From positions 186,001 to 250,000 of the forward strand of contig OZ025794.1 in assembly GCA_964019425.1 (NCBI GenBank): a DNA stretch of 64,000 bases, written 5' to 3'. Positions 41,542 to 53,436 of this stretch are shown here, piece after piece. Below the pieces are notes generated by a model. The model ran no database searches. It was not told where the DNA came from and saw only the letters and a list, made by a program, of their open reading frames with translations. How positions within the stretch are numbered: the stretch's first letter is position 1; each line of letters opens with the position of its first letter. The translations under genes and the position numbers were made by a program. Source of the DNA: Flectonema sp. DT1601. Lineage: Eukaryota; Euglenozoa; Diplonemea; Diplonemida; Diplonemidae.

Positions 41542-42940
41542 TTTGTTGTATTTTTTTTTTTCCCGTTCTTTTTTTTTTTGGTACCCGTAGCTGATTTTTT
41601 TGAGAATAATAATTATGTGATTTAAAATTGTAATTAGTATGGCTGCTATGAAAAGAATTCCTCTCATTTTATTGAACCTTTTGTTCCAGTTCAGTTATTC
41701 CTTATTGAGTAAAATACATTAGAGTTAAAGAAAAAAAAGACAAAAGCCTTTCTTTTTTTCGCCAGTAGCGGAATAATTGGCAAGCACGATCAATATTCTC
41801 TTTTTCTTGTTTCTCATTGTTAGTGGTTTGGCTGTGGTTATGAAGTAAGAAAGTTTTTATCTCAGGAAAACTTTTATAAACTTAATAATAGCTACCGAAG
41901 GATAATTAAAGAATAAATCCGAATGGTGGTACCGAAAGTTCAAAATAACGGAAAAAAAAATTCATTTTCACTTTTTTGCTTAGTTTAGTTTAGTTGAGTT
42001 TAGTTTTTTTTTTTTTTTTTGTCGTTCCCTCGCTCCTCGCTTTATTTTTTTTTTTTTTTTTTCAGTGAAAACCAGAAAACATTGTCACCAACACTGACCA
42101 AGGATAACCAAACAACTTAAAGGAGTTTTGTGCAACGCATCATCTTCTTCTTCCTATTAAAAAAGCTTTCTCATTAAGGAGAGTTTTTTAGCTTTTTTTT
42201 GGAAGAACCGCTTTATATGTACTCTGCAAAAAAAGTAATAATTTTTGTGAGGAAGAAGAAAAATCTCCCAATTTGACGTTAAGTCACCAGGGTTTTTATC
42301 ATTTTGCCAAAAGCAATCTCGTGAGGGAAAAATTTACAAATGTATTTTTTTTTTTTTTTTTTTTTTTTCCACCTCAAGTTCACGAGAATATTTCCTCACA
42401 AGAATTATTCCTCTCACAGTACTGAATCTGCTTTGTGCAGGTTATCAATTTTTTTTTTATTTTTTTTTCAGAACAGTTATTTAATATGCACACAGAATAC
42501 AGAATTTTGAAACAAAAAGCAATTTTTTTTTTTTTTTTTTGGTGTGTGGAAAATAGGGAACACAGATGCCAACTTAGAACCTAGTTCAACAAAAAAAAAG
42601 TGAGTGCGTTTACACACAATAAGCAACCTCGATCTCACATTCCAAATCTAGAGACTCCAAGCCGCTATCAAGTTGTTCCTGGGAACTACCCAAACGAAGT
42701 TAAACATCATGGTCGCATGATACCATGCACATTCTAGTCAGAAGCAATCAACTAGTCTGTCCAGGTAGTTGAAAGGAAGCGATGGAGGTGTATGAGCACA
42801 AAAATAGAGAAACACATGAAAGAAAAAAAGAAGAAAAAAAACATACCCAGATATCTACTTAGGAGCAGGGTTTTTTTTTTTTTTTTTTTTTTTTTTTTCT
42901 TGTTTTAGGAACCTACCCCACTGAAAGGAGGAAAACCCCC

Positions 42941-43050
42941 ATTCAAATAAAGCCTTATATTTCGTTGAACGCAGACAGAATCCTGTCGCTAAGAAATAAC
43001 GGTTTTCAATCTGAATAGTTTCTTCTCCAACTACGTCGGTACAAAAAAAA
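42941..43050 (+). repeat. SINE-like repeat A, copy 1
   Basis: Begins ATTCAAATAAAGCCTTATAT, then CGTTGAACGCAGACAGAATC and CTGTCGC, AAGAAATAACGG, TTCAATCTGAATAGTTTC and CTACGTCGGTAC, ending in an A tail. It has a GACAG/CTGTC hairpin. Lacks a 20-bp block present in A2 and A5. Confidence 0.8.
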
Positions 43051-43557
43051 AGGAAAGAAGAAAAAGCTGTATGCGCATGAAAAGCAAAAAAAAAAAAGAA
43101 AAGAAATACCAAAATACCAAAATCTATTGAGGGGGGCTGAAAGAAAGGAAAAAGAAAATTCAAGGAAGTCAGGATAGGAAAAGCTTGCTTGGTGCCGCAT
43201 TTGCTGACTGGAAAAGACTTACCTGAGGGCTAGTTACCATGATTTTGATGCATAAATCGTGCAATCTCTGCAGAATTTATACAGTTGAATAAAATGATGA
43301 GTTAGTGTTCGTCCTGAACACGAATAGAAGTTGTAACAACCTCTTGATTTAGTCCATGCCTACTATGATTATCAGAGAGATTGTTTTTTTTTTTTTTTTT
43401 AAAAAGCCCACGAAATCTTATTTCACTAAAGTAATTAAATCAGCGGGTCGTGGTCAACAGTTTGTCTTTTTTTATTATTATCGTTTTTTTTTTTTTGGAG
43501 TCTACTGGAAGAATACTGAAATAAAGGAAAAAGGGGGAAAAAAAAAGAAAAAAAAAT

Positions 43558-43695
43558 CATTCAGATAAAGTCTTATATTTCGTTGAACGCAGACAGAATC
43601 CTGTCGCACGGAAGAAATAAATCATGACCATAAGAAATAACGGCTTTCAATCTGAATAGTTTCTTCTCCGACTACGTCGGTACAAAAGAAAAAAA
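43558..43695 (+). repeat. SINE-like repeat A, copy 2 (fullest copy)
   Basis: Same body as A1, 500 bp downstream in the same orientation, plus the AAATAAATCATGACCATAAG block. Ends with the CCGAC/GTCGG hairpin and an interrupted A tail. The closest pair, A1 and A2, differ at only a few positions outside the block. Confidence 0.8.
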
Positions 43696-43955
43696 TGGGG
43701 TGAAATCCGGATTGAGGGAAACAACACTTACCCCCCTCCCCGACACGGTGCAAAGAAAATAGTTAAAACAAAAGGGGAGTAGAAGTAGAATTGATTTTTT
43801 TTTTTTCTGAAGTCTTACGCACCGAAAGGAAAAAAAAACTGTCAGCGGCAGCGTAGTACTAATTGCAAAATAAAATACCGCTGGAAGCCACATTCATTCA
43901 CAGGAGGATTGCCCTGCTTGTAGTCATACTGTTGGGTAGCAGGTAATGAGAGTGC

Positions 43956-43990
<35 letters not shown>

Positions 43991-44645
43991 CTACAAACGT
44001 AGTAAACACCTCATCGGTTATCTTCGTATGAGAATCTTAGGGAGCGAGCAACACAATGTTAAGAGAAAAAAAAATCCCCCCCCTCTATCAAATTGCCCTC
44101 TACACAACACCTCCGATGAAATGATTGAATTTTAAAAAAAATGAAAACTGAAACATTTGTATTAACCGTCGAAGAAAAAAGAAAAGGAGGGAAAGTGCAT
44201 GACCGAGTGTCGGGATGATTAATTTGGTTTCAGTCGCCAGCAGGATACAACTAGGAGTGATTCTTAACCAATGAATTGCGCATCCCTGAACTTTGCAGGC
44301 AGGAACTTGTTCTTTCGAAAAAAAAAAAAAAAAAGAAAAAAAAAATTCATACAACATCAGCTGTCGGGTTGTGAGCAGCTTCAGCTGAGCTACGAGAGAA
44401 TTTTTTTTTTTTTTTTTTGTTTTTTATCATTGTTCTTTTTTTTTTTTTTTTTTTTCCCTTCAACTTTCAAGTTCAAGTTTTTTTTTTGTTGTTGTTATAA
44501 CTGCTATATTTACCACCACTCCGCCCCGAGCTTTGCAGATCAGGATTTTACAAAAAACAAAAAAATTCAAAACAAAAATAAAAATAAAAACTGCGGTGAG
44601 TTAGGGGAGTTATCACAAATAAAATAAAACAACCAAAAAATCAAT

Positions 44646-44768
44646 AGCGTCATTCAGTCACCTAATCCAATGTTGCTGCACATTATGAGTGCTCCAGGAG
44701 GGTAACTCACAGCAACACGAGACTCAATCCGTAGCTGTTTCCAAAAGACTCAGCGAGGATCGTAAAAG
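44646..44768 (+). repeat. Structured repeat B, copy 3
   Basis: Contains the outer stem TGTTGCTG with CAGCAACA, inner GAGT/ACTC, GCTCCAGGAGGGT and AATCCGTAGC. It is the fullest copy and the reference for the hairpin. Confidence 0.65.
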
Positions 44769-45060
44769 TTTTTTTTTTTTTTTTTTCCATCTTTTGCCTA
44801 TCTTAGCAACAACTGATGAAAGGAGAAGAAAAATTTAAAAAAAAAAGTGATTTTTTTAAAAAGAATAATTAAAATAAAATATACAAAAAAGGGTGATGAA
44901 GAATACTTCGATTTCAACGAATGACGTCCTGGAATTCCAAGAAAGCTGCAAAAAGAGTCAAACTTGTCCACGATTAATTTTAAATGGTATCAAAAACCTG
45001 ATCATACCCACGTTACAAAGTCACCTTGAACTTCCTACTGATGGAAATTCTTAAAGAGTA

Positions 45061-45092
<32 letters not shown>

Positions 45093-45562
45093 TTGTAAGA
45101 ATGGGGAGAAAGAAATATTTAAAAAAAAAAAAGGTGCAAACTGGGGCACCTAGAAGAGGTTTATCGAGGTTGCATTGGGGGATTGGAGGGGTAAAGAAGA
45201 GAATAAAATAAAATGAAAAAGAACAGTAACCAAACAGTATGAACAAAAAAAAAAAAAGGAAAAAGTAAACAACCATCTGAAAGAGGGGAGAGGGGGAAAG
45301 GTCCCTGGTCAATTTTAGGAACAAAAACACAGAAGAATTAAAAAAAAAAAAAAAACAGATAAACTATGTGTATCGTATAACATCCTTACTATTATTATTA
45401 AATTTTTTTTTTTTTTTTTTTTCCCCCTCTCCTCCACATGAAGCAAAAGGGTCTCAACTTATTGATCACTCACCAGTGATATCACTATTGAACATTTTGA
45501 TTCGTGTAATCTTTTCATTGAAAGCCTTCCTTCATTTATTAAGAAGGTATCGAACTAGTCTT

Positions 45563-48500
45563 TCAAACAATAGAAACAGCCAGAGGTAGATTAGAAGACG
45601 ACTGCGCACCAGCCAGGGGAAGTCGAGCTAATTTCTGCTGATGTGGAGGAAGTTTACCCCTTGCGGCTACTTCAGTAAACGGCGGTTCACCAAGCAGTGG
45701 TCGAGGGCTTGATCCCGGAGATGGCTGTCCCCAAAAATCCAGTTGCGAAGCCACAGGAAGAGGCGGAGGTCGATTTTGCCTACCGGCAGGCGCGAATTCA
45801 AAAGCACCCCTCAGACTACCTCTGGAAGGAACAGGGAGGTCAGGATCTCTAGCTGTCGCAACCTGCGGTAGTAATATATTAGGCGGTGGTTGATCGATTG
45901 CTGCAGTGCTTGGCACCACTTTGTTCGACTCCTCTGCAGGAGAACACCCAAAGAATGGTAATTTAAACGTCCAAGGAGGGTCCTGTGTTTTTAATTAATT
46001 TTGATCATTTTTCGAACAACAATGAAAAAAACAAAAAAAAAAAAAAATCAAGGAAAACCACAAAAACAAACCTTATAATCATAATTATCGGCAGCTATAT
46101 CGCGTAGAGTCGGAAACCAATGTCGCTGTACATACATAGCAGTGAAATCGAAAAAGAAGACCACACCAACAACAATAAGCAGTATTAGGAAATACATTTT
46201 CACATCGAGGAAAAGCGTATCTGCGGTTCCATAAAACACGTTTCTAACTCCAAACAACAATATAATTTGAGAATAGACTCCGACAACAGCAAAATATAAA
46301 ACAAACGAAAAAGCAATTCCGCTTATCTGAGTAGCAGTTATCTGATGAAGTACTAAAAATGCTTTCATTAGTATTGAGACGACTACTAATGTCATTACAA
46401 CTGTTCCGTGATGAATTAGACCTCCACCTCTACCAGTTGACGAGTCAATATCGTCTGTTTCTCCCATTGGAAATGAAAACCAAAACACTAACGTACCATG
46501 TATAATCGATGATATAGCACAACCTAATACTTCTAAGTTATCAATGCCTCCCTTTTCTCGTCTGTGTGCATATAATTTTGGTCCAACTTCCTTATCCATC
46601 AATACCTCTTCAGGGATATCCCTGCCGAATGCTCCGACCATGAATGGCGGAAAGAATGAAAAGAAAGTGTTGTAGACTGATAAGAGCCAAGAATCAAAAA
46701 TTGTATTTCCAGTATAAGCAGAATATATAGCAAAATAGACTTGACAGAGAGAGAGGACAATGTTTTTGTAGAAAGAGAAGGTGGCGCATTTTGAATTCCG
46801 ATAAAGAGCATATCGTCCATGAACGCAAAGAAGTCGTTGAAGAAATCGGAATCGAGCAATCGCGTAGTCTGATGCGAGTTCTGCTTGACTTCCTTCTAAT
46901 CCGATGATTCCAATCCCAACCTTTGCTGCGCTTATCATAGTAGCGTCGTTAGCACCATCACCTATTGCAAGGGCTGTTCTGCCTGATTCCTTTTGAAATA
47001 ATGATACAATATACCCTTTCTGACCAGGTGTTAATCTACAACATATCGCTGAGTGAATTTCAGCTGCCAATTCAACGAAAGCCTTCTCAATCACTCGATC
47101 TTCTTTCTGAAGTTGCATTACATCGATTGTCGTTCCATCGATAGCTATTGTAACTCTGTGATTTCCTGCAGTCTCAGTTGATTGTTTTAGTTCAATCGCT
47201 CGTTCCATAGCAACTTGCAGTTTTTCTAGAACAAGATGCTCTCTTTTCTTTCTTCGCTCTTCTCTTTCATCTTCCAAAAGGTCTTTGTAGTCATTCAACT
47301 CAGGTTGTTGACTTAATTCTTTAGTGATGTGAACGTGAACTATTTCTGCATGGTCACAAAGACCGCATGTTTTCCCGATCTCAACACCCGTTTCGAGTTT
47401 ATCACCAGTTAGGATCCATACTACTACACCAGCATCAGTTAAAAATCTAATAGTTTGAGGTACTCCATCCTGAAGCTTATCCTCATAAGCTGAGACTCCA
47501 ACTATTGTTAAATTGCTTTCAATTGCCATGCAGAGCCTGTCGATATCATCATCAGTGCGATCTAATTGGGTCATGACATTATAATATTTCTCAGCCCAAG
47601 AATCATAAACATCTCTCTCTAAAGGTCTGTATGCTGATACTAATGTTCTGAATTGGTTACTTGCATATTCTATAAGTATTTCATTTATTGACTTCAACTG
47701 AGTGAAATCTAAACATCCAGTCGCCAGGTTATTTAGTACTGATGAGTCAGCTCCCTTCGTCAGGAGGAATATATTTTTTTGATCATCTTCGAGAATGACT
47801 GACATCATTTTACGTGTTGGAGAGAATTCCAATTCCTGTAAAATCGTGAAAGGTATATCCTTTCCACCGACCGTGACGGTTATGTTTTTACTGTTTCGCT
47901 TACTCAGAACGAACTTATTGTTCGATGCTGCTTGGACAAGTGCAACTTCGTCTGGTGAAGAACCCTCAAAAATAACTTCTTGTTTCGATTTTTGAGACCC
48001 CTCCTTGACAAACGGAATAACCGAATGACACAAAGCAATCGTAGCTAAATATCTCCCAATAGCATCTCCTGGAGAAGACGGAGTCAAGTTGGTGCTGAGT
48101 CCAGTGAAGGTAGGATTACTATTTTTAAACAAACTCCCAGGACAAAACCCCTCAGAATGCCGATCCCAAACTCCATCAACTAAAACAGCACCCTCCATGT
48201 ATCTCATTACGTTTTCTGTTAAAGTTCCAGTTTTATCGCTAAAAACGTACTTTACGAGTCCAAGCTCACTATTTAGATCTGAAGTTTTGGGTCTGCAATT
48301 AACCCACCCAACACCTTTTATAAAATACGCCATTTCGGAATCCCAAACCATTAACAGATATTGTGCAATTTTACAAAACTCGACGGTGACGAATAACGAA
48401 ATCGGAATCATAAAAGACAACAACACGAAGTAAGTCATGTAATTTAAAAAGAATTGTTCCACTGCGGTATAATCCAACAACCCCATTAGATACCAAGTAC

Positions 48501-49536
48501 TGTTTCTATTCTCATCATTCCATACCACATTAAGTATTGATAAGGGAAACAACACAAGGTGTTTAAATACGAATATTTGACCAACCAGTGTGTTCATTCT
48601 CACTGAAAATGATGATATTGACCGTTTTGCTTGTTTTAAATTTCTACCCTGTTTGGTGTCCATTCCCGTGTATAGTACAGCTCCGATTACCCAATTGGTT
48701 TTACGAATTGAAGAACCTCTCCAAATTATATTTTTTATTGCGAGAGGGGTTCGAACTTGATTGCCCATGGACATGACGCCTTGCCAAACATATATTTTTG
48801 GATTTGGTTCATCGACGTATAAAGTTACCGAAGATCCGCCAGTGGTCTGATAAGTCCAATCGCTGGGTGTTTTGATACTTTGCGTTTCAGGACGTGCTTT
48901 ACGTGGCTTAACTGATGTTTCCCCATCTAGTTGCGAAGTTTCAATAAAAACGACGCCATCACTGTCAGATGAGCCTAAGATAACTAAATCAGCTTTTACT
49001 GGACAGGCTTCACCTGCACCTCTCTCAAGCTTTATTATATCTCCAACCTGAAGTTCACTACTAGGGATGTCCTTCCAAGATCCCTTAACCATTGTTGTTA
49101 CTAATCCACTATTGTCCTTTTGATCGGCCACGTGGCGTTTAAAGTCTTCATAACCGTCTTTAATCATTGCGACACCTAAGATCAAAACTAAAGGGACCAC
49201 TGCAGACAGCGGTGTTATCGGTGATACGTTTGGAACAAGTGATATGATCATCACTAAAAGGAAATAGACATTGCTGAATTGTTGAAACTGAAGCAGCAGG
49301 TTCAATGGTATAAAATTAATAACAGTATAGTGGCTGGTTTTTAAGAAGTTCTCTGGATATCCGTAGTGAGAATTTGCTTCTCGATCATTTACACAAACGA
49401 CGTGGCCTTCACTTTTTCCACCTCCACTGGACTCAGCAAATGAGTGCTTCGACGGTGATCGCACAGGTGGATCTTTTGGTGAGCCATCGCTGTCCTCCTC
49501 CTCGTCAACTCGTATTTGCCCGCCAACCCTCTGCAT
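45563..49536 (-). CDS. P4-type ATPase (phospholipid flippase), two exons
   Basis: Exons 46072-49536 and 45563-45982 join in frame across an 89-nt intron, giving 1294 residues. Motifs: N-terminal P4 signature NHYTV-like region (SHYTVINFIPLNLLLQFQQF), actuator DGET at 204-207, PISLFVTVE at 378-386 in TM4 (the P4 PISL signature), phosphorylation site DKTGT at 434-438, and GDGAND in the hinge. About ten membrane helices. P4-ATPases move aminophospholipids to the cytosolic leaflet in plasma, Golgi or endosomal membranes. The second exon encodes a proline-rich cytosolic tail (PPPNILLPQ, RQNRPPPLPVAS), possibly regulatory. The usual DGETN-LK is DGETSVK here. A pyrimidine tract with TATAG lies 57 nt before the ATG. 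Confidence 0.94.
45983..46071 (-). other. Spliceosomal intron in the P4-ATPase gene
   Basis: Donor TATAAG/GTTTGT, acceptor AAACACAG/GAC, 89 nt, phase 0. Joins YDYK to DPPWTFKLPFFGC. The exon 2 frame is then open for 139 codons. Confidence 0.85.
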
Positions 49537-49593
49537 CGGATTACAACAGTCTTAAACAGAAGTACAAAACATGAAAATAAATATTTTGATGAA

Positions 49594-49626
49594 CTATAAA
49601 GGAGGGGGGTTGGGGGAGAGGGGGTG
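49594..49626 (-). promoter_or_regulatory. Acceptor-type splice site before the flippase gene
   Basis: Minus strand has a C/T run (CACCCCCTCTCCCCC, AACCCCCCTCCTTTATAG). The AG lies 57 nt before the ATG. The nearly pure pyrimidine tract of about 30 nt is among the strongest in the window. Confidence 0.6.
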
Positions 49627-50695
49627 AAGCGTGTCTAATGCGCTTGACGTACCTGTTGAAAAAAAAAAAAGAAAATGAAATAACAACTTATAAACTATCA
49701 AAGTAAACAACGTCACGAACACGACAGGTGCTCATCTATTCCAAGTCTGTAAAAAGTAATGAATTTTGAGAATAAAATTACACATGAAAAAAAAAATCCT
49801 TTAAGTCCTCCTTCCTATTAAGATCAATATAAAAAAAACTTACCCCAGGAAGATAATTGAGAGTCGGAGTAAGAAGAAATACCAAAACAAAACAAAAAAA
49901 CCAAATAAAAAAAAAGAAAGCCTGCCCCACGAGAAGCTTTTCACACAGAGACAATGCTACAGTTGCTGCCGAAACAAGAAAAAAATTAATGGAATAAACA
50001 AAATGAAATAATTTTAAAAAAATAATAATAATAAATTTTATATTAGAGCTGGTAGCCAGAGTTGAGATCTGCAAAAAGGAGAAAAAAAAAAAGAAAAAAA
50101 ACACGAACCTCGAAAGAACGCGTAATGTAACAAGGAAGACAGCAATCACTCTCTATTTTTATTTTTATTTTACTTATTTTTTTCGATAACGATAATAACA
50201 AACAAAAAAAATCGGAAGGCATTCCCAAACCAGAAGTTAATATTCTTAGATTGTGGGAAGACGAACTTCTGCAAAAAAAAAAAAGCATTCCATCAAAGAA
50301 AGTCTTCATTAACCAAGAAGAGATTAAAGCCATCAAAGTTCATCCCCTTCGCTAAAATAATTGATTAAGAAAAAAAAATTACTAAGTGTGTTCCACACTT
50401 AGATAGTGATCTCACATACAGTTGCATTGAAGAGAGAGAGAGGGGTGAAAATAATAATGACTTCTCATAGAAGCCGTCTACAAGGTAGGTCTGTAGTAGA
50501 AAAAAACACAACAAAAATCAATTTTGTGGATGGAACCAGATATCAAAAAAAAAAAAAAAAAAAAAAAAGTTTTCGTCATAGGAAGGTACCAAAAAACCAA
50601 AATAATCAGCACCACACAGAGAGAATGCTCAGCAAGGACCCTGTCAGAAAAGACAGCCAGAAGATCAAGAAGGCCACAGTAGATATCTATCAGCA

Positions 50696-50821
50696 CTTTT
50701 TTTTTTTTTTTTTTTTTTTTAAATCCCGACTCAAGTCGGAGAAGAAACTACTCAGATTAAAAGCCGTTTTTTTTATTTCTCTTCGTACAAAACAAAAGGC
50801 TTTATTTTATCTGAAATAGTT
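50696..50821 (-). repeat. SINE-like repeat A, copy 7
   Basis: Minus orientation. Has TTTCAGATAAAATAAAGCC, AAACGGCTTTTAATCTGAGT, AGTTTCTTCTCCGACT with the CCGAC/GTCGG hairpin, then GGGATTT and an A tail. The middle is diverged or deleted. Confidence 0.65.
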
Positions 50822-51579
50822 TTTTTTCTTTTTTTTTTTTTTTTTTTAGGGAGCGGAGGGAAAAAAAAAAAAAAAAAAAAAATGTCGGAAGCACAAAGTA
50901 ACACTCGCACTACTAAAATCCTAACAGGCATGTGAGACGAGAAATCCGCTTGACGAGATTCTCTTAACTTAATTTGCATCAAGCTCTAGCAGATCTATAA
51001 CATAATATAAATAGCTTTGGCTGGAAAGACTAAGAAAGTCACCCAACCTATGATACGGATATTTCTTTTATTCTGACTACACCAGTACCGCTCGCAGTAA
51101 AAACCATGGACGGACTCTGGTATTAGAATTCGATAAACGAGGGAAGAAAGAAGAGAGAAAAAAAAAAGGGGGGGGAACTAAACAGAACTAACAACACAAA
51201 GGGAAATTTATTGTTTCAAAAGAACAACAGGTACTACTTTCTAATTTTAAAAAAAAAGAAAAAAGAACAGACTTTGTTTGCTTTCCTAAATTCGTTTCCT
51301 AATTATAGATTTCAGCTGAGGAATGAGTCACACTGAACAAACAGTTTTCTATCTTTCTCAGTGTTGGTGTGCAAACAGAATAAAATAATTTCTTTTCGTC
51401 TAGTAGTACATTAACAGTCTTGATTCCCATAGTCACCAGAAGAGAGAGATACACCTCACAACAACAGGTAACTGTTTATGGATTGGGGAATACAGGATAC
51501 TGAATAGGCTGCTTGCAATCTTACTCAGTAAATGTGACAACAAAAACATCCGTCAGATATGAAAGTTTTTATTGTTGCT

Positions 51580-51735
51580 GTTGAAATCAGGGAAGGTCAA
51601 AACCCCGGAGAAGCTCACGAGGGGTAACCGTAATTCAGTTACCACTACTGTGACTCTCACAAGCGAGAAGTAGAAGTAAGTGACCGCCCAGATGAACGAA
51701 GCAGGAAAGTAGTTGTGAGAACAACAACAGGCAGC
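51580..51735 (+). repeat. Structured repeat E, copy 2
   Basis: Uninterrupted counterpart of the split copy at 7516-7850. Keeps GGTAAC/GTTACC and TGTGA/TCACA hairpins and AAGCGAGAAG. Serves as the empty site for the insertion of F. Confidence 0.7.
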
Positions 51736-51827
51736 TGCTTTCATTGATTAGACAATACATAACAATACATAAAATAGTTTAGACAGGACCATTAGTTATG
51801 AGTGGTATCAATGGAAATACAGAACTG

Positions 51828-51920
51828 GGGTCCAGGTAGCCCGCATCAGCAACGACCCAATCTCGAAGATTGTAGTTTTATAGCTTCGGCTGGAAGTGAT
51901 CGACTCCCAACTCCCACCTT
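51828..51920 (+). repeat. Structured repeat D, copy 2
   Basis: Matches 6395-6495. The first two helices are intact. The third is CTGGAAG against CTCCCAA, so weakened. It lies 95 bp from repeat E copy 2. Confidence 0.65.
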
Positions 51921-52929
51921 GCCCAGAGGTTAACAGGTTGAAAAAAACTGAAGAAAATAAAAGAAATGATCTGGGAGGAGGGGTGAAACTTTGACTATGT
52001 AAAAAAACAGTAAACAAGTTTAGGGTATTAAAAACAAAATTAATATCAAAGTACTTGACTGAAAAAAATATTTGTTGTTATTAATCAAAGAAAAGGTTCG
52101 TTTAGACAAAAAGAAACACAAAAGGGAAAATTATATTTTTTTTTGTCTTATTGACCAGAAGACGTCGACGTTGTCGAATCTGGTAATTCGGGGACCACGA
52201 TCTGGGAGTAGAGGAAAGGTGGAAAAAAAAATTTAAAAAAAAAGTGTCTTTTTTTATTCATATATAGTATCTTTTCTTTATAATACGACCACATATGCCC
52301 ACATACCACGAAAGAAAATAGAAACCCGAAGGGGCCGAAAGTTATATACAGGTACCACAAAAATTGGGCAGCACATAGCTGTATCACTCAGCAAGAAATG
52401 AAAATAAAAGAATTAGGTAAGATGACAGTCAGTTTATTTATTGGTCATAACTGCGCCTGATTCATAATATAAAACATTTTTTATCTTACTCAGCCCAACA
52501 AATAAAAAATGTATTCATCATTGGGGTGAGAGAATAAGTTGTTATATTGTGCATTATGTACAAAAAAATAAAAAATAAAATAAAAAAAAACCCTTCCCCC
52601 TCTCTATCCCTACCTCTTGTATACAACAAAAAGAAATTGTGATTGAGATCTCAGTTGATTTTTTTTTTTTTTTTTTTTTTTTTTTCAATACAATAATTAC
52701 TATTATTGTAGTCAGAATCACAAGACATCAAAAAAACGGATCAAAACAACAGTTTCTGATACTGTTTAATGTTAGAGACCAGACAAACCTTTTGTTCATT
52801 TGGTCTCTCGAGCTATTTTTTTTAAATATCATTCGAAAGACTAATACTTCACTGCTGGAGTATTGAAGAGCCGTATATTAAAAAAAAATAAATTTAAAAA
52901 AAATTATCAACCAAGCTAATCCTCAAGTG

Positions 52930-53436
52930 TTAGTCAGTATTGTATCTACCTCCCCCAATTACCATTATGTTGCTGGAGTACATTTTATACCAATGACGTG
53001 CATCGGGTTCCAGTGTACCTCGAGGAATTTGGGATAAGAATTTAGTTTTCGGAGTGACGTAGCAGTTTGAATGTTTTTTTTGATTATTAAGAAGTGAGAG
53101 ATCAGAATGAGAAGAGTGTTCGATGAGAGGTGTTTTGGTTATTGAAGAGAGTTTATTAAGAATCTCTTGAGGATTATGTGGTTTACGTAACCTAACCATC
53201 GTAGAGCAACACTCCTGCGTGTCGTGAACTCTAATCACAGCTTCATTACCCTTCACAACTAAACTATGCATATCACTAGGTGTGTAAAGTCTTCTTAACT
53301 TGCAGCTGTCCAATTCCATAACCGCAAGAAACGAACTTGTTCCAATCAATCTCAGATTCCGCTCCCATTTTCCTTTTGTATTTCGTTTATCAACAACAGT
53401 ACTTACGGCACCTGGGACCCTAGTTAAGAGTTCCAT
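52930..53436 (-). CDS. Small PH-like domain protein, function unknown
   Basis: 168 residues. Residues about 18-105 look like a PH-like fold (WERNLRLIGTSSFLAVMELD, KLRRLYTPSDMHSLVVKGNE, then a C-terminal helix PQEILNKLSSI). The order of strands and the closing helix parallel the N-terminal region of the PDZ protein at 17374-18855. The C-terminal 60 residues are not recognised. It would bind lipid or protein; the partner is unknown. A C/T tract is absent immediately upstream, so the start is less secure than for the neighbours. Confidence 0.65.
   Translation of the reverse strand: MELLTRVPGAVSTVVDKRNTKGKWERNLRLIGTSSFLAVMELDSCKLRRLYTPSDMHSLVVKGNEAVIRVHDTQECCSTMVRLRKPHNPQEILNKLSSITKTPLIEHSSHSDLSLLNNQKKHSNCYVTPKTKFLSQIPRGTLEPDARHWYKMYSSNIMVIGGGRYNTD

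Larger units (their letters stand above)
41542..45562. other. 4-kb gene-free region
   Basis: No supported gene. Holds SINE-like copies A1 and A2, repeat B copy 3, and many A or T runs. A block around 42655-42790 (CCAAGCCGC, GAAGTTAAACATCATGG) has higher complexity but no identifiable function. Confidence 0.6.
49537..52929. other. 3.4-kb gene-free region
   Basis: No supported gene. Holds the flippase leader, SINE-like A7, repeat E copy 2, repeat D copy 2, and long A and T runs. Confidence 0.6.

Noticed and set aside
42655-42790. 5S rRNA-like GAAGTTAAAC segment
   Set aside because: Only one short block matches; helices and box C order of 5S rRNA are absent.
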